A DNA stretch of 64,000 nucleotides from an uncultured Eubacteriales bacterium (GCA_934433485.1 CAKRZR010000005.1:1-64000), one strand, 5' to 3'; shown: positions 51,299 to 60,801, counted from the stretch's first letter. The notes: generated by a model from the sequence alone, not told the origin. Program-made: numbers and translations.

Positions 51299-52348
51299 AT
51301 GGCTGAACCCATTCGTATCGGGCTGGTCGGACTTGGCAGAGCCGGTAACGGTATGCACCGCGGTGAGCTGCGGTCCCGGCAGGATAAGTTCCATTTCTAC
51401 GCAGTCTGCGACATCATCGAGGAGCGCACAAAGCCCTTCGTGGAAGAATTCGGCAGCAAACCCTACACAAAGATCGAGGATCTTTTGGCGGATCCTGAGG
51501 TGGAGCTTGTATCCATCGCCACCCGTTCCTGCGACCACTACAAGCACGCGAAAATGGCGCTGCTCGCGGGCAAGGACGTCATGCTCGAAAAGCCGTTTGC
51601 CATGTCTCTCGCGCAGGCGAAGGAGCTTGTCGCGCTGGGCAGTGAACCGGCAGGCCCTCATCTCTACATCCGCCACAACCGTCGGTTTGAATGCGGCTTC
51701 CAGCAGGCGATGGAGATCATCGATTCCGGCATTCTCGGCGACGTGTACGAGATCAAGCTGACCCGGAACAACTACGATCGTCGGTGCGACTGGCAGACCA
51801 TCAGCCGGTACGGCGGCGGACAGCTCCTCAACTGGGGACCGCACATCATCGACCACTCCCTCCGTTTCTGCGGCGGCGATTACGTGAAGCTCTACTCTAC
51901 GCTGAAGCATGTGGCGGCGGCCGGCGACTGCGAGGACCACATCAAGATCGTATTCACCGGCGTAAACGGCAGGATCGTCGATATGGAGATCTCCGGCGGC
52001 GCAGCGCTTCCGACTCCGGAATACTTAATCTACGGCTCCAAGGGCGCGATGGTCTCCGAGGGCGGCAGGTTCCATCTCCGCTACCTCGATCCCGCGGTCA
52101 AGCTCTCCCCCGTCGTCGCGGATCCCGAAACGCCGGGTGCCGGCAGGGGCTTCGGCAACAAGGAGGTGCTGACCTGGATCGAAAAGGACGTTCCGATTGA
52201 GGGAGACGGTACCGCTCGGATCTGGGACGCGCTGTATGAATCGATCCGCAACGGCAGGAAGTACCCCATCGGACTCGATCAGGCGACCAAGGTCATTGAG
52301 GTCATCGAAAAGGTCAAGGAAGGCACCATCTTCCAAAACAATCTGTAA
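51299..52348 (+). CDS. Gfo/Idh/MocA family oxidoreductase
   Basis: This 349-residue NAD(P)-dependent dehydrogenase has a Rossmann motif GLVGLGRAGNGMHRG (8-22), LEKPFAMSLAQAKE (catalytic Lys in EKP) and a C-terminal domain with GGGQLLNWGPHIIDHSLRF holding the expected His. It is only distantly similar to the tandem copies at 24010-26278. AAAAGGAGA sets the start. It is followed after 77 bases by an isomerase/epimerase, repeating the dehydrogenase-isomerase pairing seen earlier. The substrate is unknown. Confidence 0.9.
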   Translation: MAEPIRIGLVGLGRAGNGMHRGELRSRQDKFHFYAVCDIIEERTKPFVEEFGSKPYTKIEDLLADPEVELVSIATRSCDHYKHAKMALLAGKDVMLEKPFAMSLAQAKELVALGSEPAGPHLYIRHNRRFECGFQQAMEIIDSGILGDVYEIKLTRNNYDRRCDWQTISRYGGGQLLNWGPHIIDHSLRFCGGDYVKLYSTLKHVAAAGDCEDHIKIVFTGVNGRIVDMEISGGAALPTPEYLIYGSKGAMVSEGGRFHLRYLDPAVKLSPVVADPETPGAGRGFGNKEVLTWIEKDVPIEGDGTARIWDALYESIRNGRKYPIGLDQATKVIEVIEKVKEGTIFQNNL

Positions 52349-52425
52349 TTCCGTCGTTTTCCGGGAAGGATTCCTTTCCGAAACGGAAATATTCCGCATC
52401 ACGATACGAAAAGAGGTAGTTTACA

Positions 52426-53184
52426 ATGAAAATCGGCGCACAGCTTTATACGGCTCACGATCTGACAAAGACCCTCGAGGGCTTTTCCGAAACCTTAAAG
52501 AGAGTCGCGGACATCGGCTACACCACCGTTCAGGTATCCGGCACCTGCGCATACGAACCGGAATGGCTCGCGGAGGAGCTGAAGAAAAACGGTCTGACCT
52601 GCGGCATCACCCACACTCCGTTTGACAGAATGGTCTCCGATACGGACAAGGTGATCGCGGAGCACACCGTCTTTGGCTGCGATTACATCGGCATCGGCGG
52701 ATTCTTCGGCGGCGTGGCGGGCATGCCCAAATTCATCACGGACGCCACCCCGGTCGCGGAAAAAATGAAGGCTGCCGGCAAGATGTTCATGTACCATAAC
52801 CATGCGTGGGAATACGAAAACAAATGCGCGGACGGCAGAACCGTGATGGAAAATCTCTCCGACGCGTTCCCGGCGGATCTCATGGGCTTCACGCTGGACG
52901 TGTACTGGTGTAAATTCGGCGGCTACGATCCGATCTCCGAGATCCACCGTCTCTCCGGCAGACTGCCCTGCGTCCATCTGAAGGATATGCTCCTCAAGGA
53001 CGGCGAAAAAAAGATGGCGTGGGTCGGCGGCGGCAACACCATGGACTTTGAGAAGATCTGTGACGCCTTCATCGAAGCGGGCAGCAAGTACGCGTACGTA
53101 GAGCAGGACGACTGCTACGGCGAGGATCCGCTCGTCTGCTTAAAGCGCAGCTACGACTATCTCCGCTCCCTCGGTCTGCACTGA
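52426..53184 (+). CDS. Sugar phosphate isomerase/epimerase
   Basis: This 252-residue xylose-isomerase-like TIM barrel is shorter than the one at 22940. Conserved parts are TVQVSGTCAYEPEWL, GCDYIGIGGFFGG, MYHNHAWEYEN (His/Glu at the metal site), GFTLDVYWCKFGG (Asp), PCVHLKDM (His/Lys) and YAYVEQDD (Glu). AAAGAGG precedes the start. The intergenic gap before it holds a hairpin at about 52355-52385 that may adjust relative expression. Together with the preceding dehydrogenase it probably handles an oxidised or inverted sugar. Confidence 0.88.
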   Translation: MKIGAQLYTAHDLTKTLEGFSETLKRVADIGYTTVQVSGTCAYEPEWLAEELKKNGLTCGITHTPFDRMVSDTDKVIAEHTVFGCDYIGIGGFFGGVAGMPKFITDATPVAEKMKAAGKMFMYHNHAWEYENKCADGRTVMENLSDAFPADLMGFTLDVYWCKFGGYDPISEIHRLSGRLPCVHLKDMLLKDGEKKMAWVGGGNTMDFEKICDAFIEAGSKYAYVEQDDCYGEDPLVCLKRSYDYLRSLGLH

Positions 53185-53198
53185 TCCGCAAAAAAACG

Positions 53199-53238
53199 CT
53201 CCCTGTATCGTTTTCCGGTACAGGGAGTTTTGTTTTTT
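53199..53238. terminator. Terminator between the isomerase and aldo/keto reductase genes
   Basis: CTCCCTGTA (53199-53207) pairs perfectly with TACAGGGAG (53219-53227), followed by TTTTGTTTTTT. Confidence 0.9.
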
Positions 53239-53244
53239 CGATTT

Positions 53245-54381
53245 TTACCGCATTTCCCGGTCTGCCTCAGCGAGCTTTTCGATGATGGAGAGATGCTGCG
53301 GGCAGATATTCTCACACTGTCCGCACCCGACGCATCTGTCCGCGCCGCACTCCTTCTCGATGAGCTGCTTGTACGCGCCGCTGCCCTGCATGGAGCCGTG
53401 TCCGTACAGGCTCAGGTCGTTCCAGATCGCGAAAATACGCGGGATGTCCACGCCGTTCGGACATGGCATACAGTACCGACAGCCCGTGCAGCCGATCTTG
53501 GTCCGACTGTTGTACGCGTCGCGCACCTTGTCGATGAGACATAGCTCCTCCTCTGTCATGTCGCCGACCTTGCACCGTTCGAAAATGTCGATGTTCTCCG
53601 CCGTCATCTCGGGATTCGTCATGCCGGAGAGAACCGTGGCGACCTCGGAGAAATTGCACAGCCAGCGGAACGCCCATTCCACGGGAGAGCGCTTGACGGG
53701 GAATGCGTCGTAGAGCGCCTGTACGTTGTCCGGTGCCTTGGCAAGCTTGCCGCCGAGCAGTCCCTCCATTACGACCACGGGCACACCCCGTTCTCCTGCC
53801 AGCTTTACACCGCGCAGTCCCGCCTGATTCTCCACATCCATGTAGTTGAACTGGAGCTGGCACATATCCCAGTCGTAGGAGGTCAGGATCTTTTCAAACA
53901 CCTCATAACGGTCATGGAACGAGAAGCAGGCGTAGCGGATCCTGCCGGACGCCTTGGCGCGGTCTAAGAAATCGCACACGCCGAGAGACTCCATCTTCTT
54001 CCACGAATCGCCGTTGAGGGAATGGATGAGGTAGAAATCGATGTGATCCGTCTCCAGATTCCGGCATTGCTCGTCGAGGAGGCGATCCATATCCTCCGGC
54101 ACATTGCACGCCCACGTCGGCAGCTTTGTCGCGAGGTATACCTTGTCGCGATACCCGTCGCGCAGCGCGTGTGCCACCGCCATTTCGTTCTTCTGTCCGG
54201 AATACACGTATGCGGTGTCGATGTAGTTTACGCCGTGGTCGATGGCATAGCGGATGGATGGCGTGGAGATCGATTCGTCCACAAATTCGCCCTCGTCCGT
54301 CGTCTTCATCGGGAAACGCATACAGCCGTACCCGAGCGCTGAGACCGTGATCCCCAGCCGTTCGATCTTTCGCATTTGCAT
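53245..54381 (-). CDS. Aldo/keto reductase with C-terminal ferredoxin domain
   Basis: This 378-residue protein has an AKR TIM barrel (GYGCMRFP; YIDTAYVYSG with the Asp/Tyr pair; KLPTW with the catalytic Lys region; DFYLIHSLN with His). A C-terminal domain carries CTGCRYCMPCPNGVDIP and CVGCGQCENICPQHLS, enough for two [4Fe-4S] clusters. This ferredoxin-linked AKR group is widespread in anaerobes; the substrates are mostly unknown, and the electron donor may be ferredoxin rather than NADPH. GAGGA is 9 bases before the ATG. A TTGACA promoter lies about 40 bases upstream. Confidence 0.9.
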   Translation of the reverse strand: MQMRKIERLGITVSALGYGCMRFPMKTTDEGEFVDESISTPSIRYAIDHGVNYIDTAYVYSGQKNEMAVAHALRDGYRDKVYLATKLPTWACNVPEDMDRLLDEQCRNLETDHIDFYLIHSLNGDSWKKMESLGVCDFLDRAKASGRIRYACFSFHDRYEVFEKILTSYDWDMCQLQFNYMDVENQAGLRGVKLAGERGVPVVVMEGLLGGKLAKAPDNVQALYDAFPVKRSPVEWAFRWLCNFSEVATVLSGMTNPEMTAENIDIFERCKVGDMTEEELCLIDKVRDAYNSRTKIGCTGCRYCMPCPNGVDIPRIFAIWNDLSLYGHGSMQGSGAYKQLIEKECGADRCVGCGQCENICPQHLSIIEKLAEADREMR

Positions 54382-54419
54382 CTGTCGTATCCTCGCATTC
54401 TTTGTTGGATTTTTGTTTT

Positions 54420-54449
54420 ATTGTACTCTATCCGGATGCGCTTTGTCAA
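54420..54449 (-). promoter_or_regulatory. Promoter of the aldo/keto reductase gene
   Basis: TTGACA (54449-54444), 18 bases, TACAAT (54425-54420). Confidence 0.6.
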
Positions 54450-54636
54450 GAGTTAGCCTCGTATTTTTTCATTTTTCACAGAAAATTTTATAATTCCGCA
54501 CGCCATGGAATGTGGTATCTTTCCCCTGTATTTACGCGGAAAACGGGAACTTTTCACGTTCTGAAACGTCTATATACATGGAACCCATCTGAGAAAAGAA
54601 ACAATTTGCGCCCTATGCGCTGTATAGGAGGAGCGA

Positions 54637-57600
54637 ATGACCGATATAACATCCCGCACTCTGCCGGAGGGAACAATCTTAAGCGGCAGATATCTGCTTG
54701 GCGCGGTGCGAAAAATGTCCGACGCCGGCATTGCCTATACTGCCTTTGACCGGAAGCTGCGGATCCCGGCGGAGGTGTACGAATACTACCCGACAGACTG
54801 CGCTGTACGACAGCAGGACGGCAGCATCGCGGCAAAACCCGGCTCGGAGGTCGTCTACCGCGACAAATGCAGACGGCTGCGCGACAAGGGCAACCTCTGT
54901 CTCCACCAGCCGGAATCCGATGTGTACGACGTGCTGTCCATCAACGGCACCCTATACTTCATCCATGCCGTGTCCTCGGAAAAAGCGGCGGATTTTTATG
55001 CCTATGGTGCGGAGGAATCGCCTGACGAATCCGGCGCCGCACCGGACACCATTGAGGACGATGAAAAAACACGTACTGTACGCGGACTGTTTTACCATAC
55101 GCCTGCTGACAAACCGGAAGCGCCGCAGCAAAATGACGATCGAAAGACAGAGGTTTTTCCAGCCGTCGAGCTGCAGGACAAGCCCGCGGCGTCGGATGAA
55201 CCCGGAGCCATCGATGCGCCGTCCTCTGCGACGACAAAGACGACAAAAGTGCAGAAACCGAAAAAGCACGCACAGAGCCCGGACAATGCACCGGTTGCGG
55301 ACGTATCTGACGAAAAAAAGCCAAAAGAGAGCGAAAACTCGCTCCCTGCGCCAAATGGAAACGTACCGATTGCGCCTGCGGAGCCATCTGTGAAAGAAGC
55401 TGAAAAATCCATCCGGAAATCCACGAAAAATTCTGCGGATGAAAAAGAGGCGGACGCGGAATCCTCCGGTACAAATCTGAAGCTGCTGTTTGGCATTCTC
55501 GCGGGCGGCGTGCTTTTGCTGATCCTCTGCTGCACGGTCTTTCTTGTCTCCCTTTCCAGAATCACCGGCAACACCGGACAGATCGCGTCTGTAATCGGTG
55601 TGCCGCTGTCAGAGGTGGACGATGTCGCGAACACGGAAATCCGCGTGGTCGGCAGAACGGTCGATCCCTCGTATGCCGCCGGGATGATCGTCGCAGAAAC
55701 GCCTGTTGACGGCACGTTGGAGGTCACCGTCAACGGAGAGATCCCTTCCTACGCGGTACCGGATTTCATCGGAATGACGGAGAGCGGCGCGCAGTCCCTG
55801 TTCGCGAGAACGCGGTATCAGAACACGACGGGGCTGGTGACGGGCAAGCTGCAGATCACCTACGAAGAAACCACGGAATACCCGGACGGTATGGTCTTTG
55901 CGCAGTCGCCGGAAGCCGGCACGGAACGAAACGCCGCCGATATTTCCGTAAAAGTCGCGAAAAACAACCAAAAATCGGACAAAACGGCTGCGGTCCCCGC
56001 CCTGGTCGGCAAATCCTACAGCAGGGATAAGGACGGTTTCTCTCTCCTTATCACGGATCGCGTATATTCGGACACGGTACCCGCCGGATCGATCGTCTCA
56101 CAGTACCCGACAGCCGGAGAGCGGCTCGTGGGCGGTGTCTGCTACGTGGTCGTCAGTCTTGGCAAAGAAGGCACAGCCGTACCGGATGTGACCTATATGA
56201 CGCTGTCGGAAGCGGAAAACGCGCTGTATGAACGCGGACTCTCCTACACGGTGCGGTACGAGCTGCACAGCGGGATCGCGGACGGACTGGTCGCCATTCA
56301 GAACCCTGCCGCCGGATCGAGTGCCGCATACGGGGACGTTGTCACACTGTCGGTCAGCGGAGACGGCGAATGGACTGCCGGCGCGACGTTCCGAACCACT
56401 GAGAACACGTTCACGCTCTCGCCCGGGGAACAGGTCAAGCCCGAATGGGACGGCATATCCGGCGACGGCACGCTGACCTTCCATTCGAGCGATCCGCACA
56501 CCGTTGCCATCTCCGACGCCGGCGAGGTCATGGCGCTGCACAGTGGTCACGCCGTCGTCACCGCGTCCTATGGCGGCTCCACGCTCGCACTGCCGTTTAC
56601 GGTCACATACCAGACGGCGGATATTGTGGAGACGGAAATCCCATGCGACGAAAAGCTCTCGCTCACCGGTCTGACGGAACGCTCCGGCTGTCGGTGGACG
56701 GTACGCGCGGGTGACGCCGCCATCGAGGGCGATACGCTTGTAGGCAATACCGCCGGGGACTGCGTGGTAAGCGGAGAAACGGAAAACGAGGCGGTGCTTC
56801 TCCGTATTACGCTGACTACGGCGGAAAAAGACAAGAAATATGTAACCTTCCCGAAAAAATCGATCACAAACGAGACGGAAACCAAGAAGCTGCTCACCGA
56901 CATGGGGGTGTCCTGCACTGTGGAAACAGAGTACAGCCAAACCGTCGGCAGGGGGCGCGTGACGAAGATTCGTTATACAGGCTACAGCGATTCCGACAGC
57001 TACTACTTCACCGAGGGCACCGGCGTCACGCTGATCGTCAGTCTCGGTAAGCCCGGCATCGTCTCGCTCCGGATCGATAAAAAACCCGCCAAGCTGACCT
57101 ACAGTGTCGGCGATACGCTCAACGTCTCCGGCATGACAGTCACGGCAACCTATGCGGACGGCACGGAACAGAGCATCCCCTCCGGATACACAACGGAATA
57201 CGATTTTTCCAAAGCCGGCAGACAGACGGTCGCTGTCTCCTATGAGGGACGAAAGGCGTCCTTTGCCGTAGAGGTCGTCGATACCACCGCGCAAAAAGCG
57301 ACGATCAAAACGCTGCCTGATAAATTGACCTACGCGCCCGGCGATACCATCGACACGACCGGTCTGACCGTGGAGGTAACCTACGGCAACGGCACCCAAA
57401 AGGTATTCAAAAGCGGCTTTACCGTCAAGGCAGATCTCGCAAAGGTCGGCGATGTGGCGGTGCAGGTGAGAATCGAGGGACTGCAAACCTCCTTCAACGT
57501 CAAGGTCGCGGAGAAAAAGGTGCGCTCCCTTGATCTTGTAAAGCTGCCGGACAAAACGGACTACGTCATCGGAGAGACGCTCAACACCAGCGGCATGCAA

Positions 57601-58560
57601 CTGCGCGCCAATTACACGGACGGCACTACGGCGACGATCACCTCCGGTTGGTCGACTGCCTGTGACCTCACCAAAGCAGGCGCGTCCACGGTGACAGTCA
57701 CATACGGCGGAAAAACCGTTACCTTTGCCGTAACCGTCCGAGAGGCAGAGACCACCACGCCTGTGACTCTGGAAGCGCTGTCTGTGCTGACCATGCCGGA
57801 CAAGACGGAATACCACGTTGGCGACAAATTCGACCCCGCCGGGCTGGTGCTGCTCGCTGCGTACTCCGATGGCTCTACGAAGAAATTCACGGACGGCTTC
57901 TCCGCCTCGTACGATTTTTCCACCGTCGGCGAGCAGACCGTGCGGTTCCAGCTGGACGGTATGACGACCCAGATCGCCGTGACCGTCCGGGAAAAGACGA
58001 CCCTTCTGCACCTGTCCGCGGACGATATTACGCTGTCCGTCGGAGAAAGCGCGGAGCTGACCGTCACCGTTGCCGCCACACAAAACGACGTCGTTTATTC
58101 CATGGACGGCGCGACATATGTGGAGCTTGCACAGACAAACACGGGATTACAGATCACCGGCGTCGCACCCGGCAAATGCACACTGACATTCAACTGCGCG
58201 GGCGATACAGCGGTCTGCGTGATCACCGTGCGGGACAAGCCTGTGACCTCCGGTACCATCTCATACAGCACACCGGTGATCAACGAAACGGGAATCTCCT
58301 TTATGCCGACGCTCGTTTTCGAGAATCCGGACAAGGCGGACGCCACCGTTTCGTTTACCGCCAGAGTGACGTTTGACCCGAACCGTGTTGCCTGCGCGGA
58401 TACCGGCTCTTCCCTCTCCGGTGTGTCGACCTCCTTTGATGGCAAAGACACCGTGACCATCACCGGCGAGGTGGTCATTCCGGCAGAGGGCTCGCTGACC
58501 ATCGCGTATGTGCTGTTTTTGGGCACCGACCAGAGCGCGTTTACCGTAACTGTGGAATGA
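54637..58560 (+). CDS. Kinase-remnant / PASTA / Ig-like repeat surface protein
   Basis: This 1307-residue membrane protein begins (residues 8-60) like the N-lobe of Clostridial Ser/Thr kinases (LPEGTILSGRYLLGAV, AYTAFD, YEYYPTDCAVR), but the glycine loop and the VAIK lysine are lost and the C-lobe is absent. A disordered Lys/Pro/Glu region (about 125-280) and one membrane helix (about 281-306) follow. Outside are PASTA-like domains (starting near 368, 451, 513 and 734), an Ig-like insert near 584, four Ig-like (Big) repeats (about 808-1120: KLTYSVGDTL, KLTYAPGDTI, KTDYVIGETL, KTEYHVGDKF), another Big-like domain, and a cohesin-like end from about 1204. AGGAGG sets the start. The likely role is sensing or binding at the cell wall. 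Confidence 0.85.
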   Translation: MTDITSRTLPEGTILSGRYLLGAVRKMSDAGIAYTAFDRKLRIPAEVYEYYPTDCAVRQQDGSIAAKPGSEVVYRDKCRRLRDKGNLCLHQPESDVYDVLSINGTLYFIHAVSSEKAADFYAYGAEESPDESGAAPDTIEDDEKTRTVRGLFYHTPADKPEAPQQNDDRKTEVFPAVELQDKPAASDEPGAIDAPSSATTKTTKVQKPKKHAQSPDNAPVADVSDEKKPKESENSLPAPNGNVPIAPAEPSVKEAEKSIRKSTKNSADEKEADAESSGTNLKLLFGILAGGVLLLILCCTVFLVSLSRITGNTGQIASVIGVPLSEVDDVANTEIRVVGRTVDPSYAAGMIVAETPVDGTLEVTVNGEIPSYAVPDFIGMTESGAQSLFARTRYQNTTGLVTGKLQITYEETTEYPDGMVFAQSPEAGTERNAADISVKVAKNNQKSDKTAAVPALVGKSYSRDKDGFSLLITDRVYSDTVPAGSIVSQYPTAGERLVGGVCYVVVSLGKEGTAVPDVTYMTLSEAENALYERGLSYTVRYELHSGIADGLVAIQNPAAGSSAAYGDVVTLSVSGDGEWTAGATFRTTENTFTLSPGEQVKPEWDGISGDGTLTFHSSDPHTVAISDAGEVMALHSGHAVVTASYGGSTLALPFTVTYQTADIVETEIPCDEKLSLTGLTERSGCRWTVRAGDAAIEGDTLVGNTAGDCVVSGETENEAVLLRITLTTAEKDKKYVTFPKKSITNETETKKLLTDMGVSCTVETEYSQTVGRGRVTKIRYTGYSDSDSYYFTEGTGVTLIVSLGKPGIVSLRIDKKPAKLTYSVGDTLNVSGMTVTATYADGTEQSIPSGYTTEYDFSKAGRQTVAVSYEGRKASFAVEVVDTTAQKATIKTLPDKLTYAPGDTIDTTGLTVEVTYGNGTQKVFKSGFTVKADLAKVGDVAVQVRIEGLQTSFNVKVAEKKVRSLDLVKLPDKTDYVIGETLNTSGMQLRANYTDGTTATITSGWSTACDLTKAGASTVTVTYGGKTVTFAVTVREAETTTPVTLEALSVLTMPDKTEYHVGDKFDPAGLVLLAAYSDGSTKKFTDGFSASYDFSTVGEQTVRFQLDGMTTQIAVTVREKTTLLHLSADDITLSVGESAELTVTVAATQNDVVYSMDGATYVELAQTNTGLQITGVAPGKCTLTFNCAGDTAVCVITVRDKPVTSGTISYSTPVINETGISFMPTLVFENPDKADATVSFTARVTFDPNRVACADTGSSLSGVSTSFDGKDTVTITGEVVIPAEGSLTIAYVLFLGTDQSAFTVTVE

Positions 58561-58570
58561 GCGACAGCGT

Positions 58571-59380
58571 TTACCCGACGGGATCTGTGATAAAGGCGGT
58601 AACTCTGCCGTCTATGGCGCGGATGAACAGTCTGCCGGAGCCCGGTTTTCCCGAAAAGTGCATCCAATATCCATCCTCCGCCGCGCGGACATCCCGTATC
58701 GTCAAAGCAACGTCCGGAATGCACCGCGCGGCTTTTTGTTCCAGCATCGTCCGCGGCTGCCTTTCTCCCTTTGTACGCGGATAGGAAAATGCCCATTCGA
58801 GCGGTATGGCATCCCGCAGACGCATCCGGATGTATCCGTTGTCAAAGGAAAAAAGGACAACGCCGCCGCCATTTTCCACATATACCTGCCGACAGATCCC
58901 GCGCACGCCGACGATTTTCTCCGCCATCCTCCGACACACCGCAATTGCCTCCGACGCGTCGGACAGCACAGGCTCCGCGCCATCAGCCTCCGATTCCGCC
59001 AAGGGGGGCGGCGCTTCTCCGTCGGACAGCTTTTGCAGCACAAGATGATCTTCCGTTCCCAGAACGCCGTTTTCCAGATACCGCGCCCCAATCTCCGATA
59101 CCACCGCGGCATACGCAGTTCCGTCCATGGCGCAATAGTCCGCGGCAGAGCGCAGCGCGTGATACACCTCCGCGTGCGGCGCGCCGTTTTCGTACGCAAG
59201 GAGCGCCGCTTCCGCCTCCGCCGCACCCAAAATCCGGTATTCCGACTGCCGGTTCTCGACGAGATACCGGATTTCCTTTGTCTGCCAAAAGCACAGAATC
59301 GCAAGGAATACGGTGAGATAACCAAGTCCCGTCGCCATATAAAATAGGATGGAAGATTTTTGGCTCCACAATTTTCGCAT
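58571..59380 (-). CDS. Hypothetical single-pass membrane protein
   Basis: This 269-residue protein has a basic N terminus and one membrane helix (about 10-32, ILFYMATGLGYLTVFLAIL), a helical region, and a C-terminal outside domain of strands (CRQVYVENGGGVVLFSFDNGYIRMRL, then GRLFIRAIDGRVTAFI). The overall layout (N-terminal anchor, helices, strand-rich PepSY-like end) recalls sporulation or germination accessory proteins, but the similarity is too weak to name one. CGGAGGG sets the start at 59380; ATG 59383 is too close to that site. It is convergent with the PASTA protein gene, 10 bases away. Confidence 0.65.
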   Translation of the reverse strand: MRKLWSQKSSILFYMATGLGYLTVFLAILCFWQTKEIRYLVENRQSEYRILGAAEAEAALLAYENGAPHAEVYHALRSAADYCAMDGTAYAAVVSEIGARYLENGVLGTEDHLVLQKLSDGEAPPPLAESEADGAEPVLSDASEAIAVCRRMAEKIVGVRGICRQVYVENGGGVVLFSFDNGYIRMRLRDAIPLEWAFSYPRTKGERQPRTMLEQKAARCIPDVALTIRDVRAAEDGYWMHFSGKPGSGRLFIRAIDGRVTAFITDPVG

Positions 59381-59454
59381 CATACCCTCCGTATACACAA
59401 ATTTGGGTCGGCAGGTCGCCCGTGAATTTTTCATACACTGTGCCCAACCATGTA

Positions 59455-59692
59455 CATGGCAACAGCATTTACTTTTTGAGGGAAACGGACTTGGGGAAAC
59501 TTTTTGAAAAAAGTTTCCCCACCCCCCTTCAAAAACTCTCTATCTGGGATAAAACGGATATCGTTTGTGCAATTCCGGTGCATCATATGAAGTTTTACAA
59601 ACTATCGGAAAACTGTTCGCGCCTTCTTTACCTCGGCACAGTGGGATGTCTGTCCTGATTTTCTGTGCAATAAAGTAAATGCTGTTGCCGTG
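59455..59692. mobile_element. MITE-like element with terminal inverted repeats and 10-bp target duplication
   Basis: The 238-base segment is bounded by 21-bp inverted repeats with one mismatch (core GGCAACAGCATTTACTTT at 59458-59475; its complement at 59672-59689). Perfect 10-bp direct repeats CAACCATGTA flank it immediately (59445-59454 and 59693-59702). It encodes no convincing protein. An internal hairpin (GGGGAAACTTTTT with AAAAAGTTTCCCC, about 59493-59520) resembles a terminator. The structure is that of a non-autonomous transposon. Confidence 0.75.
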
Positions 59693-59711
59693 CAACCATG
59701 TATCCGCTTCC

Positions 59712-59740
59712 TTGACAGACCGCTGCGGATATGTTATAAT
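59712..59740 (+). promoter_or_regulatory. Consensus promoter of holB-ricT
   Basis: TTGACA (59712-59717), 17 bases, TGT-TATAAT (-10 at 59735-59740), directly downstream of the inserted element. Confidence 0.8.
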
Positions 59741-59775
59741 AGAATAGAATCCATATTGGAACAAAGGAGCATCCT

Positions 59776-60801
59776 ATGGTGGAGATTTTTCCCACACTGA
59801 TCGGCAATCGTGCGCTGAAGGACACCCTTGGCGCGGACATTCGATCCGGCAAGGCGGCGCACGCGTATATTCTCTCCGGTCCTGTCGGCTGCGGCAAGCA
59901 TACGGCTGCAAGACTGATCTGCGCGGCGATCGCGTGTACCGAAAGAGACGGAGATCTGCCCTGCGGAAAATGCAGCCAGTGCCACAAGATGCTCACCGAT
60001 ATTTCCGCGGATGTGCGCTATATCCGCCGCGAGGACAACCGCGCCACCATCGGTGTGGAGCAGAGCCGCTCCATCAAAGAGGATCTGTACGTCACCCCCA
60101 ACGACGGCGACTGCAAATTCTATATCATCGAGGACGCGCAGACCATGACCCCGCAGGCACAGAACGCGCTGCTACTGTCTTTGGAGGAACCGCCGGATTT
60201 CGTGACGTTTCTTCTGCTCACCACCGATGCAGCCGCCTTATTGGAGACCATCCGCAGCCGCGCGCCGGTGATGCCCATGGAGCTGTTCGATCGGGAAACG
60301 GTGGAAAACTATCTGCGGGAAGACAAGGAATGCGCACGGATCGAAAAAGCGGATCCCGATCGGTTCATTGCCGCCGCTGTCGCTTCTCTGGGAGCGCTCG
60401 GACAAGCGAAAGCCCTGCTCACCATGGATCCCACCAAAGCGGAACCGCTGCGTCAACGGGCATATGCGATGCAGATTCTCGATTTTATGTTCTGCAAACG
60501 GCTTGCGGAGGGCATTGCCGTCCCGCTGCGGGAAATGCCAAAATCCAGAGAGACCGTAGTCGGCGCGCTGTACAACGTACAGACAGCTCTGCGGGATCTG
60601 ACAGCACGAAAACGGGACACGACCCTGCCGCCGCTATATTTTGCCGGTCACGAGGATGTGATTCGCGCCGCTCAAAAGGTATCCGTCAATCGACTCGTCG
60701 CGCTGTACGATCTGGCAGGCGATACCATGGAAAGGCTGCTCGCGAACGGAGCCATAAACCCGGTGATGAGCTATTTTCTCCTACAGGCAAAGAAAGGGTA
60801 A
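59776..60801 (+). CDS. holB: DNA polymerase III delta' subunit
   Basis: This 341-residue clamp-loader subunit has P-loop GPVGCGKHT (35-43), a four-cysteine zinc module (Cys54, 63, 66, 69: CGKCSQC) and the conserved EDAQTMTPQAQNALLLSLEEPP with sensor 1 nearby (FLLLTTD). In this subunit ATPase activity is generally vestigial. An 'AAAGGAG' lies before the ATG. It is followed after 32 bases by ricT, the usual Bacillota gene order. Confidence 0.93.
   Translation: MVEIFPTLIGNRALKDTLGADIRSGKAAHAYILSGPVGCGKHTAARLICAAIACTERDGDLPCGKCSQCHKMLTDISADVRYIRREDNRATIGVEQSRSIKEDLYVTPNDGDCKFYIIEDAQTMTPQAQNALLLSLEEPPDFVTFLLLTTDAAALLETIRSRAPVMPMELFDRETVENYLREDKECARIEKADPDRFIAAAVASLGALGQAKALLTMDPTKAEPLRQRAYAMQILDFMFCKRLAEGIAVPLREMPKSRETVVGALYNVQTALRDLTARKRDTTLPPLYFAGHEDVIRAAQKVSVNRLVALYDLAGDTMERLLANGAINPVMSYFLLQAKKG

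Noticed and set aside
59422..59658. 78-residue open frame across the inverted-repeat element
   Set aside because: It crosses the element boundary and the terminator-like hairpin, has no ribosome binding site and resembles no protein family.
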